A stretch of DNA of 64,000 bases, taken from the NCBI GenBank assembly GCA_016617855.1, contig JAECUM010006700.1, positions 17,381 through 81,380 of the forward strand. The letters run 5' to 3'. This document shows, piece by piece, positions 11,857-24,145 of the stretch. Every line of letters begins with the position of its first letter. The stretch's first letter is position 1. A program made the position numbers and the translations under genes. Below the pieces are notes generated by a model. That model ran no database searches and was not told the DNA's origin. It was given only the letters and a program-made list of their open reading frames with translations. This DNA comes from Megalonaias nervosa (lineage: Eukaryota; Mollusca; Bivalvia; Unionida; Unionidae).

Positions 11857-12523
11857 TTTACATTATAGCGTTAGGAAGTATCCAATCCCGATAATTGTGT
11901 ATTCAAACAAATTCTGACTGATCGCTGTTGTACTCGAAGGATGAACTAAACCAACGTTTTCTTGTTTCTCTTTTCAAAATACACGTAGGTTGCAGCGAAA
12001 CGTCTTCTTCATGACCAAATACAGAAACCAATGAAAAATTAATTAACAAATCGCTTTTGATATAAAATGATTTAAAGTTAATTTGATCTGTGTCACAGAA
12101 GAGACAGCTTTCCACGCTAGAATCATGACTGAGGCTCTACGATCCGACGCTTCGATTACAACTCGTACAATGTTTCGGTTTAAACTAAAAGGGGAGACCC
12201 AGTTTTATAACCCAGGAGTACGTAAGTGTGTATGCTTCAAGAGGAATACAATAAACAAAACGTAGCTGCATCCATCTAAGATCACCTTCTCATTCCTAAC
12301 TTGTATCGAACATCATACTGACTATAATGCCTTTAACTTTGAAGCCGTGCTTCAAGCGACTTACACATCCATTGGAAAGCGGACCCAAGGTCCCAGTGTT
12401 TGACGGGTTTTAAGATCTCTGTTTACAAAGTCTGACCGAAAGTTTGATAAATAGAACTTTAAATGTGTGCCTCTTGATCGGATCAATACATGGGTAGAGA
12501 TAGCAGAACAAAATTACTGTCTG
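11857..12523. other. 5' flank of cholinesterase-like gene 1
   Basis: This presumably holds the promoter and 5' UTR on the minus strand. I could not identify a TATA box or upstream exon with confidence. Confidence 0.35.
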
Positions 12524-12723
12524 TACTCACTTATAAGACGAATAACTGCAAAGTGCACAGACCCAGATCTGCCGTTGTATAATGCGCCGGCAGATCTGGT
12601 TCTGTGCAGTTTGTTAGGAGTAATCAGTAGAACAAACTGCATGACCCTAATTTGCAGGCTCATTATCCTACGGTAGATCTGGATCTTTATCGTTTGCAGT
12701 TTGAATCGTCTCATAAGTGAGTA
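12524..12723. mobile_element. palindromic MITE, copy 1
   Basis: Ends are TACTCACTTATAAGACG and its near-perfect complement, with TA at both edges that could be the target duplication. Inside is a second palindrome, CAGATCTGCCG…CGGCAGATCTG, so the whole 200 bp can fold as a nested hairpin. Related copies lie at about 20252-20472 and, decayed, at about 43795-43938. Confidence 0.6.
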
Positions 12724-15193
12724 TGGACGGTGCTTGACATCCATGATATGCATCTACCTGAAGTGCACCGGCGCCACTTAGCAAAGGCGTTAAATCGATC
12801 GGACGGTTAAGTTATTTATCATTTTTCACATGCATTGAAAGCCAATAGTACGTGTACCTAAGTCTGTATATGAAAACGTAAGAAAGGATTTAATATAAAA
12901 AGGGTATCTCAGTAAGCAATGGTGTATGCAAAATCAACGGATAATTCATTGAGGAATGTTGATGAATACTGAAGAGATGTGCATATATTGTTTAAATCAA
13001 ATCTCGGGACTGAACACACAATAGGCGTGACACTGTTATTCGTAATATTATTGTTCACTGTTACAGTGTTATTGCTAAGTTCTTTATACCAGCGGCCACG
13101 CAGGTCTATGCGAACATGTAACTTGTTTGATGAATTTTGGAACTATGCATTTCAACATGTAAAATCATGAAAAGATTTCGTCGATGTAAATTCAAATTCA
13201 CGTCTTCAAGTTTCATTCGCTGAAAACTGTGTCATACTTCCAGACACGAGACATTGTCCATCGTTAGTCCAAGAACGGAAATTCAGTACTTTTTCCCCAT
13301 GATGCACTGCGTCTATGTAAAGCTACAAACCAATCACTTCAATACAGGGGTAGGTTTCCAAACTAAATGTTATAGGAATGACGTCGCAGTTGTGTGACTG
13401 ATGTCACTGACTAAATTTTGGGACAATTTGTTAACAGCCTATGGTTTTGGCTTGCCAATTTAGGCCGAGTACCAGTGAATCTCTAGACCTCCCATTAGGG
13501 CTACGTACATATTCTAGCGGGTTCCATAATCTCACGGTATTGACTATTTCAGTGCTAAATTGACACTTGCACCATTTGCCGGTCGCTTATAACAATAGTT
13601 TTTATTAAACAGAAATATTTCATCATAACTAATAACAAGTTCTTTCAATAATCTTTCATTTTCTGGAAATAAATACGAAAATAATTAATCAACAGAAAAT
13701 GTATCAAAGATCTACCTTCGGTTTGACCCATATCCAAAACCAAGCCTCCTACATCTGATGCCGAAAGCTGAATCATGTTCATCTTGGTTGAACAAGGTCA
13801 TCGACTTCATGATGCTTGCACTCGTATATAGTCACATGATTGACCTTCTTTGCATATCGCTTTCCATCACCCTCACCCACCCACCCCGAAAAAAAATTTA
13901 ATAATGTAGAGAATAAAGCTAGCTGTAATGAAACCTTGTCGTATTCCCGGAGAGTTCCAAGCATGTATGACTGTCTATGAATATATTTCTTAACATCTCA
14001 AAATATATAAATGAAATTATACCAGTAATCCATATTAATTATTACATTATGAGAAGCCTGTAATGAATACGTAATAGGTAATTAATTCTGTTATGAGTCT
14101 ATGCTGTTAAAATAAGTAACAGAAAAGAGTGAAGACGACAAGCTTTGTAAAATTTTTAATAAATAATTTATTTCCCTCGAACACAAAGTGAAAAATTAAG
14201 AAAGAAGAACTTACGGTTTTACTAATTAAATCCAAAATAATCCAGGAATTAAAAATAGAACTCCTAGTAATAAAAAGTCCTGAATGAAACTGAGTTCGAG
14301 TCCCGATGAAATCCAAAATGGAAGGCGATGACGTCTGTTGTGGTCAGCAAAGTGCCGCTGTTTCAACAGTCCTTTGATGAATCACAGAAAATAGTATTCC
14401 AGTTTTGAATTCAGTATAACTTTCAATAAATGTCTTATCCAAGAATTTTGTCAGAGCACTTACGTATTTCCTGGGAAAAGAATCGCTTGAATTCAATAAT
14501 TTGAAGAAAATAAAATTCAACTCAAACTGATCACAACATAATAACAACTTAACGTGTCAATTGCTTGGAGCCTAACTAACAAACTTCTATCAAAAACAAC
14601 AGTTATACGCTAATTAAGTCGCAAAAAAGATTCCCGGATGAGGGTCAAAAGTTCATTCTTCTGGAAAAAATAGAAGTTTGCTATCAATTGATATATGACT
14701 ACTTGTCACGTAGTCCAGGTATGACCTTGACTTAACTTAATGATCCTTACTCTGAGAAGAAAAAAAAAATATTAAAAAAGTTGTTTACCAAAACTGTCAC
14801 TATTTTTGAAACGAGGTCAGTAACTAGATAAAGTGTTTCTATTACTAGTTTATGAATGAAATAAAAACAAATAACAGTCAGGTCAAACAGAACTGAACTC
14901 AAATTCTGGACAATGTCAAATCCAGTAAACAAAGTTACATTACAATAGCATGTAATGAATTAAATAATTTAAAACTAACAAACAAATAATTAAATTAAAT
15001 ATACATAACAATTCTTATTTTAAAAAATGAGGAAATTAAGGTGTGGAACTAGAAGAGTGATGTTTTCAGAAAATACCACAGCTGCCTCTAGAAAGTATAT
15101 GATCAATTCCTTTTATAGCATGTCAACAGAGGATGTGCAAGTAACACAGCCAACCATACACCGAAATGAAGAAGACGAAATTTTTAATACCCC
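12724..15193. other. intergenic, repeats only
   Basis: The part around 14130-14560 is a diverged inverted copy of the element at 3449-4375 (shared core GACGTCATCGCCTTCCAT in opposite orientation). Otherwise I see nothing gene-like. Confidence 0.4.

Positions 15194-15237
<44 letters not shown>
15194..15237. repeat. (CA)n microsatellite
   Basis: Uninterrupted CA dinucleotide run. Confidence 0.95.
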
Positions 15238-15238
<1 letters not shown>

Positions 15239-16189
15239 CTGTATAACAGCATGTGCCATCTGACAAGCACAATAGCAATGTGTGTGAGAACAGAGGTCAG
15301 AAAGAGTAGAATGTCACCGATCCCGAGTAACTAATTAATTGCAGACAGCTATTAATTGTAAATTATGATAAATGTAGTGGATTCACTATGCATAAATTTC
15401 GAGCATTGAGGGGAGAAGGTTTTCAGGTGTCTGCACTACCTCTTCAGAGAATAACTGCATATATATCATTGCATGTGCTCATAATGATGGTAAATATTTA
15501 ATATGCAACAACTGCTAATTTTAAGCATTTTGCTACGCACGGCGATCTGGCATGTTGCTGCTGACATCTGTTTGTTTCATTCCCTGTTTGGGCCCCCGTC
15601 AAGCGATTATATTTGCCGCGAGAATGCAAGTACCTCATTTTATGTTACGGGGAATTTGTTTATTGCAAAATTGGCGTTATTTACAATATTTCCTGAATGC
15701 ACAAATGATAAATAAATAAACAAATACGGCAACTTTCATTAGCAGGTAAATTACTGCCTTTTATTTGTGATTCGTTTCTTGCTAGGTACAGCGAGAATAC
15801 GGTACGCCGGTATAATATTAACGTAGCGTAGTTACTACATCAAAACGTGTTCAATTTATCCATGTCTTTCTGCAGAAGTTATATCGATGGATATAATCCA
15901 ATTGGATATAATCCAACTGTGGCAATTAATTTTAAATTCTTCAGCTCTTTTAACATTAATTTTACTTGTTAAATATTTTCATTTCTTTTCTGTATTGATT
16001 TTCAGCAACACTTAAGGGAAGACGGTCCAGTCTGGGAAATGGTCTTTTCTTGATACTGTATCTGGAACGTGTTAGGGAATCAGACTAATATTCTTTGCTG
16101 GATGTAGGTCTGATTTCATTTCTCGGGGCAAACATATACACTGCCACTTAAAAAAGGGCCAAACCTCGAACATACGACTATCATAATTA

Positions 16190-16233
16190 TGCGTGACTTT
16201 TATGTACATGTACATGTCAGTCATAACTATTCA

Positions 16234-16288
<55 letters not shown>

Positions 16289-16545
16289 ACAACTATTCAC
16301 GACTTCTATATACATGTCAGTCATAACTTTTCTTGACTTTCGTGTACATGTCAGTCATAAATATTCATGACTTCTATATACATGTCAGAGTCATAACTTT
16401 TCATGACTTTCGTGTACATGTCAGTCATAAATATTCATGACATCTGTGTACGTCAGAGTCATAACTTTTCATGTCTTCTATATGCATGTCAGTCGTAACT
16501 ATTCATGACCTTTGCGTACATGTCAGAGTCATAACTGTTCACAGA
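16190..16545. repeat. 34 bp minisatellite with internal (GT)n
   Basis: About eight units of roughly 34-36 bp built on TACATGTCAGTCATAACT followed by TTCATGACTT. The array is split near its left end by a (GT)n run (16237-16287). Confidence 0.8.
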
Positions 16546-17930
16546 GTCGGATCGGTAGGGGGATCCAGGGTGTCCGGAATCACCCACCCCAGTAAAAACA
16601 AACAATGTACACACACAAACACACACGTACAGTCACTGGTCACTTGAAATTTGGCCATCGTTTTTTTTTCATTCCTGATTCACATCAGTCTTTGGGAATG
16701 TATGATCAGAGTTTGCAGCTGTGTTCAGTTATAATCTGAGATGAATTATTTATTTAAGTAATTTATTGGAATTACAAAGTGCTCATTGACATTTTGGACT
16801 AAAACTCTACTTCAGAATTACTAAGAGTCATTCTGGATTACATCAATCAATGTGATACATCAAGACAGTCAATATTATTGGAAATCATTCCGAACATGAT
16901 ATACTTTTGGACTTGTGATAGGACATTTAAGATTGCTTGGGATTTAATTCACCGTATTGGAAGTGTCTTTTGAATTTTCACCTTTTATTCTTGGGAAATA
17001 AATTGTTTATTGACTTTTATTTACATTGTTAGTTTCACTTCCGTTCTGTTACATATTTTAAGACCTAGAGTCGTAACAAGGGATCTGGCCCCAGTTTTAT
17101 TTACTTCTCACAATTTCTCCTCAAACCGAGATTTTAAATTATCTGTCTTGTGATACTTTTGAACGGTGTTCAGATGTTTGTCAGAAATAGAGACAATAAA
17201 AAAGACGAAAAATAACAGTACTTAAATGTTAGGTCTGTGAATCAATCTATTCTGGATGACAAAGTTGAGGAATTCTAGAAATTGTAGAAATTTTACTTAA
17301 TGTTTATCACTGATAACTGCTTAATGTACAGTGAAAATTGAATACTGCCTAGAAAAGATATTTTCAAAGGTCTTAATTTGAGGAAGAAAATTCGAGATAT
17401 TTGATGAAACAGGGTGATGGATAATTAATCAACCTGTGCCTCATCAGTACAATTACACATTTATGTTAAAGACCTATTTCTTCGAAAATGTCTGTATCGC
17501 TTCCTAAACGTATACTGTCCGATCAAGTCGAATTTAGATTCACTTTGCTTCCATTTCATGCGACACGTGGCATATCACATGTCCCAATGTGGCTATAATA
17601 ATGTACAACCTTGGTCGAACAATCATTACCCTGTATCTCGATTTTATTGCTTTCACATACGAGCTACAGTATTGTTTCCAGTGAGTGAAACATTCGGTTT
17701 ACTTAGAACGTTTGCTTCAACCTATCTTTGAACTCTCGAATGGCATTATTTTGCGATAACACACTGAGTGCTTTGTAGTACGTTCAAACGTTTGCCAGAG
17801 CAGGAAGAAAGAGATTGAGCTCAAGAAAAGAAAGTTTTTATCGAGCACTGCATTAAATGGTTGCACGCAGCAAACCATGTCATTGTCATTCTTACATTAG
17901 CAAATGATAAGTCCACACTAATGTTAAAGC
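16546..17930. other. intergenic, no gene seen
   Basis: AT-rich sequence with no recognisable exon, tRNA or element end. Confidence 0.4.
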
Positions 17931-18240
17931 TGGGGTCACCTGGTGGCCAGGTGGTCTAAAGCGCTCGCCTTCAGGCCCTGCCCTAGGACAAGGCGAACGA
18001 GGCAACCGCCTTGGGCCCCGCGCTTTTCCGAAATGTAATTGTTTTGCTTGGGACCCCGCGATAATCGCTTGCTGCCTTGGACACCGCACATCCTAGGGCC
18101 GGGCCTGCTCGCCTTTACCTATCACTGCCATCTAACCTTTGTCCGCTTGGGTTCAAGTCTCGGGTTCAAAGTGGGTATGTCAGAAGGTTTGCCAGTTGCC
18201 TCCCGTAGCCGGTTGTTCTTGCCGGAGCTTTCCACATTCT
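17931..18240 (+). mobile_element. tRNA-derived SINE split by a MITE
   Basis: The left piece GGTGGCCAGGTGGTCTAAAG has a box A-like tRNA segment. After the 136 bp MITE at 17972-18107 the sequence resumes with GGTTCAAGTCTCGGGTTC, a box B-like segment. Together they look like a tRNA-headed SINE that was already in place when the MITE landed. Confidence 0.45.
17972..18107. mobile_element. GC-rich hAT-type MITE, copy 1
   Basis: 136 bp, bounded by CAGGCCCTGCCCTAGG and CCTAGGGCCGGGCCTG. It is flanked by a perfect 8 bp duplication CTCGCCTT at 17964-17971 and 18108-18115. It shares CAAGGCGAACGAGGCAACCG with the copy at 58140-58310. Its GC content stands out strongly from the surroundings. Confidence 0.85.
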
Positions 18241-19543
18241 TCCTCGACCAGTTATACTGTCTGCCATGTATACACAAAATGATATGTACTCAAACATTCA
18301 AATTCCTAGGCTTGAGTATGGTTGAGGTAAAGGAATTGCATGCGTCAAACCAGTAGATTTAGATATGGTCATGTAAGAAGACTAGTGACATAAAACTGGG
18401 ATAAATCAATGCGTATTTTTCTCAATGATCCTTCTCGGAGACTAGACAATTATGATTTGATTTTTTTACATAGTTTAAATGCTCAAACTAACCTTACGTA
18501 TTTCAATGAGGTTTTTTATAAAGTTTGTAAAGCCATCAAAATAATTCATACGGACCACATCGGATATATCGGCGAGATAAAAATGTGCCTAAGAGGTACA
18601 TAGGCGCAGTAATTTACAGAAACAAATTGTACATTTTATTCGCCGAAAATTCTTCATATAAAGGAAACTGCTGACTATTCGGACTATCTCTGCTATTTCT
18701 ACAACTAGACTGATCTTAGTGTTGACTGAGATGCTACGAAAGAAAATATTAGTCGGATGCATTCCTAACTTTTCGGTCAATCCTTGTTTCTTAAACACCC
18801 AGCAGCCATTGAGACACATCAGAGGTATGATCCGTAGGATTGGCCTCGATGTTGCGAACGCTAAATAAAATCCTGGTGACTCACAGACAAAGAACCCTTG
18901 CGTGTTTCTATTTTTAGACGAGCGAATCAGTTTGCGAGTGCATGAGTGAACTGTTCCATTGTTCATCCAGAAAAACTATAATAAATAAATATCAACTTAA
19001 TTATGTCACGTTTTCATAGCTAAATTTAAACAACAAAGAAAATATGGACAACACAGTTTTATTTATCTTAAACGACTATACGTCTCACAATTTGTTATCA
19101 CCCCATGGTAGACAAAGGTCACACTCACAATGCTGCTGTAAATTTGGTGGTAAGTATAACACCTGCAGAATAATGTACTCATTTGTAACTTTATGTCGGA
19201 GCTAAAAATAAAGCTTAGGATTTTTTTTATCTGTCGATGACCTTATGAGGTAGCTTGTAAGCGGACATAATATACCAATGACATAATCATGCAACGTGCC
19301 TGAGCCGACACAATTAATCCGATTTATATTCTCTCGTTCTATACTGAATTTCAACGCATTTAAGGGGGGATTCTTGTAGGCCCAAATCGAGATTCTGATG
19401 TAATAATCCATGGTCATGTGAACTTGGTCAGATGTCCAAGTAGTCAAAATATCGTTATGGCAATGATATGATCTGAACAAGTATGAGATGATCGGAGTGT
19501 GCCAATAGATCTGAAAGAGTAAGCATCGGGTAAATCACGTCTT
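18241..19543. other. intergenic, no convincing gene
   Basis: A 125-codon minus-strand frame at 18589-18966 is present, but it shows no family motif and I treat it as chance. Confidence 0.4.
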
Positions 19544-19880
19544 CAGATGAACAGATCAAGTTTGATAAGTCTTGCTATCTAACACAGATCAAGTTATATA
19601 AGGTCTGCTATCTGATACAGATCAAGTTATATAAGGCCTCCTATCTGATACAGATCTAGTTAGATAAAACATGCTATCAGACAGATCAAATTAGATAAGG
19701 CCTGCTATCTGCCACAGATCAAGTTATATAATATCTGCTATCTGATACAGATCAAATTAGATAAAAGATGCTATCAGACAGATAAAATTAGATAAAGGCC
19801 TGCTATCTGACACAGATCAAGTTAGATAAAGCTAGCTATTTGACACAGATCAAGTTAGATGAGGCCTGCTATCTGACTCG
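19544..19880. repeat. 33 bp minisatellite
   Basis: About ten imperfect units of roughly 33 bp with the core CAGATCAAGTTAGATAAGG then CCTGCTATCTGA. Some units are shortened. Confidence 0.85.
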
Positions 19881-20200
19881 GTGCTGGTGAGCCGGGATAA
19901 TTAGTCGGAATAAACGATAATGTAATTTAATACAGAGTTTGCTTGCTTTGTACAGACCTTTTACCTTCTATTAAACTTATTTTTCATTATGTTCCTTCTT
20001 ACAATGATAAATTAGTTATGAATTACACCATATACTCTGTACTGTTTATCTTTTCACGTTTATTCAAACACCAAGCATAATTCCAAGATCCATCAAGACA
20101 TCGAAACTAGTTAAGTACACACAAAAAATCAAAAACATTCAGTTTCAGTACATTGGTACGCGAGTGAGCAACACAGAATGCGTACAATAATGACTAGGAA

Positions 20201-20203
20201 AAT

Positions 20204-20250
<47 letters not shown>
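20201..20250. repeat. (AAT)n microsatellite
   Basis: Run of AAT units. A second, shorter run lies at about 20477-20511 on the other side of the palindromic MITE. Confidence 0.95.
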
Positions 20251-20251
20251 G

Positions 20252-20472
20252 TAAGTTCTCGATTATAAGACGTGTTCAATAAGACGAGTCCAATGCAAAC
20301 TGCACACATTCAGATCTGCCGTCCCATGATGCATCGGCAGATCTGGGTCTGTGCAGTCTGTTGGGAGTAATCAGAAGAACAAACAACATAGACCATGATC
20401 TGCAGGCGCATTATGCTATGGCAGATAAGAATCAACGTTTGCATCTTGACTCGACTTACAAGCGAGTACATA
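20252..20472. mobile_element. palindromic MITE, copy 2
   Basis: Same family as 12524-12723: it has CAGATCTGCCG…CGGCAGATCTG, then GTGCAGTCTGTTGGGAGTAA. The ends (TTCTCGATTATAAGACG versus the complement of TACTCGCTTGTAAGTCG) are more diverged. It is sandwiched between two AAT repeat runs. Confidence 0.55.
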
Positions 20473-20473
20473 C

Positions 20474-20504
<31 letters not shown>

Positions 20505-20519
20505 ATAATTGAATATCAT

Positions 20520-22090
20520 TCTTGATAAATAACTGGTATTTCAGCAGCACGATCTTAATATTGTTTCATCTATCACAGAAAAAAATTACATCATCGTGCA
20601 ATATCATGTACGCTATCTATATACAAATCTTATGATTAATATATTATGTCAGATTCAGTAACTTTCCTTACGAGATGGATGTTGTTTGCAACCTAATAAA
20701 GGAAGTAATGGACATTTTGTAAAACAAACAGGGCGAAGGTAGAAGACAATCAGTCGCAGACGTTTTACTATTCGTACAATGTCTGTGCATGGACGAGAAC
20801 AGAGTGTGAGTTTGGTTTTAGGTCCTTATTTCCCCAATTTCCAAGGACGACAAGAAAACCGTCGTTGACGATTGAAGAGTTCTTAAACGTGCTAATACCA
20901 CAAATAATTTTCCTATGACGAAGATACGAACCAAATAAGCACGTGACTCTTAAGTCACACGTGTATTTTTTTCATATTGGTATGATTTATCACTACATTG
21001 AAGATTAGCATTTTCTGTTGCGCATAACGAAACAGGTCCTAACGCCTAATACATATTCTTAGTCCTGTCTCAGATTACTAAACACATATACGTAACAATA
21101 TTCCAAGAATACTCGATTTTAAAAATATGATGAGCCATTTAATTTACTTTGGGAGGTGGCGGTAGGGGTGCGATTTTTTGGGGAAAAATTCCAGCTCTCC
21201 AATAGCTTGGAAAAGACATTCTTACCTAGATGTATATAACGAATAAACTAGTATAGCCATTATATTAGTTGAAACAATGAAATTATCTAGAGGTGAAAGA
21301 AAAACAAAATATAACTCCAGAGGTCATTCATTTTTTAACTAATCCGTGCTACCATCAAGTCACGTGACTACGGTTCAGAGCAAATGTCGCTATTTACATC
21401 AGTTTAATGATAGCTTGTTGTGTATTAAATTTTTAGCTCGTGTCCAAACTGTAATTTATCTAATACTTTCATCTTTATTATTGTCGTGACGTTCCATCAT
21501 ATAAATCGTAAGACGCAATGTTTTATAACATTAATCAACGCCACATACACGGAACCTAAACCTGTGTCTTCTCAATGGAATTTATAATACTTTTAATAAT
21601 ACAATATGCAACTTGCTGAAAGCACCTCGTAGCAATGTTTAGAGAGAATATTTAACGATTGTGTTTGTTTGATATCAAAACGGGTTGAATAGTATATGCA
21701 ACTAGAGGCTTGCAGAAAGTTACATAAGTAAGCATTCAACGAGTGTCATAAATATTCATACCAAATGAAACTTGAGTTCTAGGTTGTATTTATGATATAA
21801 TGTTAACGACTACGCATTACTTGATAATTTCGCTACGTAAAGTTGTCAAGTGTTACGCCACTGTGTGTCGTAACACACATATGATATAGAGTCACATTAT
21901 GTGATAAATATTATTCTATTCGCTTGAAAAGAGATATCAAATGTAATATCCTTATTTTTGTACAATCTAGATGATAAACAATGCAATAATTGATTCGTAA
22001 TTGGGACAGATACAAAAATATTGAGTTTGATTTTTAATCTCGAATTGCGAGTATTTTTTTAAAGTCTGCATTCAGTTATATCAGTATTGT
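20520..22090. other. intergenic, no gene seen
   Basis: Long AT-rich stretch without recognisable coding or element signals. Confidence 0.4.
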
Positions 22091-22605
22091 AGCTAGATAT
22101 AACTTATTATTATAGGTATCTCTTGATTGATATTCAAATACAAATTATTACTATTGGTATCTATAGACTGATATCCAAATACAACTTATTACTATAAGTA
22201 TCTATTGATTCATATTCAAATACAACTTATTACTATAGGTATCTATTGATTGATATCCAAAAATAAATTATTGCTATAGGCATCTATTGATTGATATCCA
22301 AAAATAAATTATTGCTATTGGTATATATTGACTGATATCCAAATAAAAATTATTACTATTGGTATCTATTGACTGATATACAAAAACAAATTATTACTAT
22401 TGGTATATATTGATATATGTCCCAATACAAATTATTACTATTGGTATCTATTGATTGCTATCCAAATACAAATTATTACTATAGGTATCTATTCAGTGAT
22501 ATCCAAATACAACTTATTACTGTTGGTATCTATTGACCGATATCCAAATACAACTTATTACTATTGGTATCCACTGACTGATATCCAAATACAAATTACA
22601 TGTAT
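22091..22605. repeat. 41 bp minisatellite
   Basis: About twelve units of roughly 41 bp, core GATATCCAAATACAAATTA then TTACTATTGGTATCTATT. The spacing of the TTATTACTA word is 41-42 bp throughout, and the reading frame therefore rotates from unit to unit. Confidence 0.9.
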
Positions 22606-22900
22606 AACTATTTCTAAATATGCATGCAGTTTTTTCATAACATCTTTCAAAACAGATAAAGTTGGATGTAAAAGTTTATGGGGATGAAATATATAAAATC
22701 TGCTTTGATATATAAATAGAAAACAGTTATAAGTCAATGATTAAAAAGTAAAATGCCTGATTAGTATTGAAGGGGGTATAAATGATCGTGAAGTGTGAAT
22801 TATGTAGGTGATTGTTTGTTGTTTTTATTCAGTGAGCACTTCATTTTTCATATTTTTGTGCAAATCGCAGACTTTTTGATGAGATAAAACCACCATTTTG

Positions 22901-22972
22901 AGTATGTATGTATGTATGTATGTATGTATGTATGTATGTATGTACGCATAGATGTATGTATGTATGTATGTA
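22901..22972. repeat. (ATGT)n microsatellite
   Basis: Tetranucleotide run with one interruption near 22943-22953. Confidence 0.95.
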
Positions 22973-23042
22973 ACGGACAATAGCTATAAAAGAAAAATAT
23001 AATCTAACTAGACAAGAAGTCTAAATATCCAGTCCGCAACAA

Positions 23043-23448
23043 TCAAATCACGTCAAATCCATACTTTCGCCTATCGCACATATATATACATGTAAATATG
23101 ATCCCAACAAGTAAAGCAGATGAAGCCACTATTAATGCTATAAGAATATTTTCCATGGCCACTATGCCGACCGCAAATCTTTCACCCAGAGTTTTTTGTG
23201 TTGGACATGGTGTCGCTGTTGGGCAGGTCTGAATAGTTGGACATGGTGCGGGTGAAGTCATTGTCTCAATTCTTTTAGCGGTTTCTAGGAGAGGTGGAAG
23301 TACTTCAAAGTAGAATGAAATCTGTGGTTCCCCGGGATACATTCTGACTGATGACGACGCCATTTCTTTGGTGAATTGTAAATAGTCACGCGTGATGGGT
23401 TCATATTGCTTCCACTCGAAATTTAGCTTTTCTGGAGGGTTAGGGTTT
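23043..23448 (-). CDS. cholinesterase-like gene 2, last exon (membrane anchor)
   Basis: The exon starts after a CACTTTCAG acceptor (23449-23450) and ends at TGA 23043. Its first base completes the glycine codon left open by the GTAAGT donor at 55910, restoring the family sequence FAKGG-NPN-PPEKL. It encodes the end of the esterase fold (WKQYEPITRDYLQFT; FYFEVLPPLLE), a Pro/Thr/Cys-rich stalk, and one transmembrane helix (LIALIVASSALLVGIIFTCIY) with a short basic tail. It closely parallels the last exon of gene 1. No other first exon lies between it and 55911, so I assign it to gene 2 across a 32.5 kb intron. Confidence 0.8.
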
Positions 23449-24145
23449 CTGAAAGTGCATTAAACAAAAACAAATATGCTGCTGAATCTATAAGTCGCTA
23501 CGACCTGAAAAGCTAAATTTAAGCAAACGCAAGAAAATACAGGAAGACACGAGACAGTTTCCAAATAGTGTGATATTTGCTTTACGGATTTTAGTTGTAT
23601 CAGGATGTATGTTTAGTTTACTAACCTACGACAAAAAATGGGGCGAGAGAAATGGCGAGAGGAAAAGAAACACAATCTTTGAGTAGTAAGTGAAAGGGCA
23701 GTTATGGAATCAGCGGAATGATTCTCCTGTCCCCGATCTCGCTTTACTAATGTAGCAACCTTCGCAGACCTCAGATGATGCCAGGATTATGGACTCCACC
23801 AGGTCATTGCCACAGATAATTGTCTGCAAATTTTGCTACTGACATCACTTGGTTGGGATACTTGTGAATCATTACCCTCTAAGCCCAAAAACGCCCTCTT
23901 ACCTACTACCATTTAGAGCACAACATTTGCATGTTACCTATATTTCTCACCCATGCGACAGAGGAATCAAGCTGTTTTGCTAACCTTACTTTTCTTGTCT
24001 CAGTCCAGTCATCTCAGTCAAGGTGTCCCCGCGCTAGGGACTACTTTTAAAAAATAAACCTTTGTTGTCTTCTGCTATGCCTGACGTAGTTGTTCTAAAA
24101 TCAAACAACAACAACAACAACAAACAAATATATAACAAAACAACA

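Noticed and set aside
18589..18966. 125-codon minus-strand open frame
   Set aside because: No signal peptide, domain or repeat pattern. Composition looks like translated AT-rich noncoding DNA, with no splice context.
22091..22605. CRISPR-like array
   Set aside because: Units are contiguous and diverged without unique spacers, and the DNA is animal nuclear. This is a minisatellite.
22400..22687. 95-codon plus-strand frame
   Set aside because: It is the 41 bp minisatellite read through. Repetition of Tyr/Ile words follows from the repeat unit.
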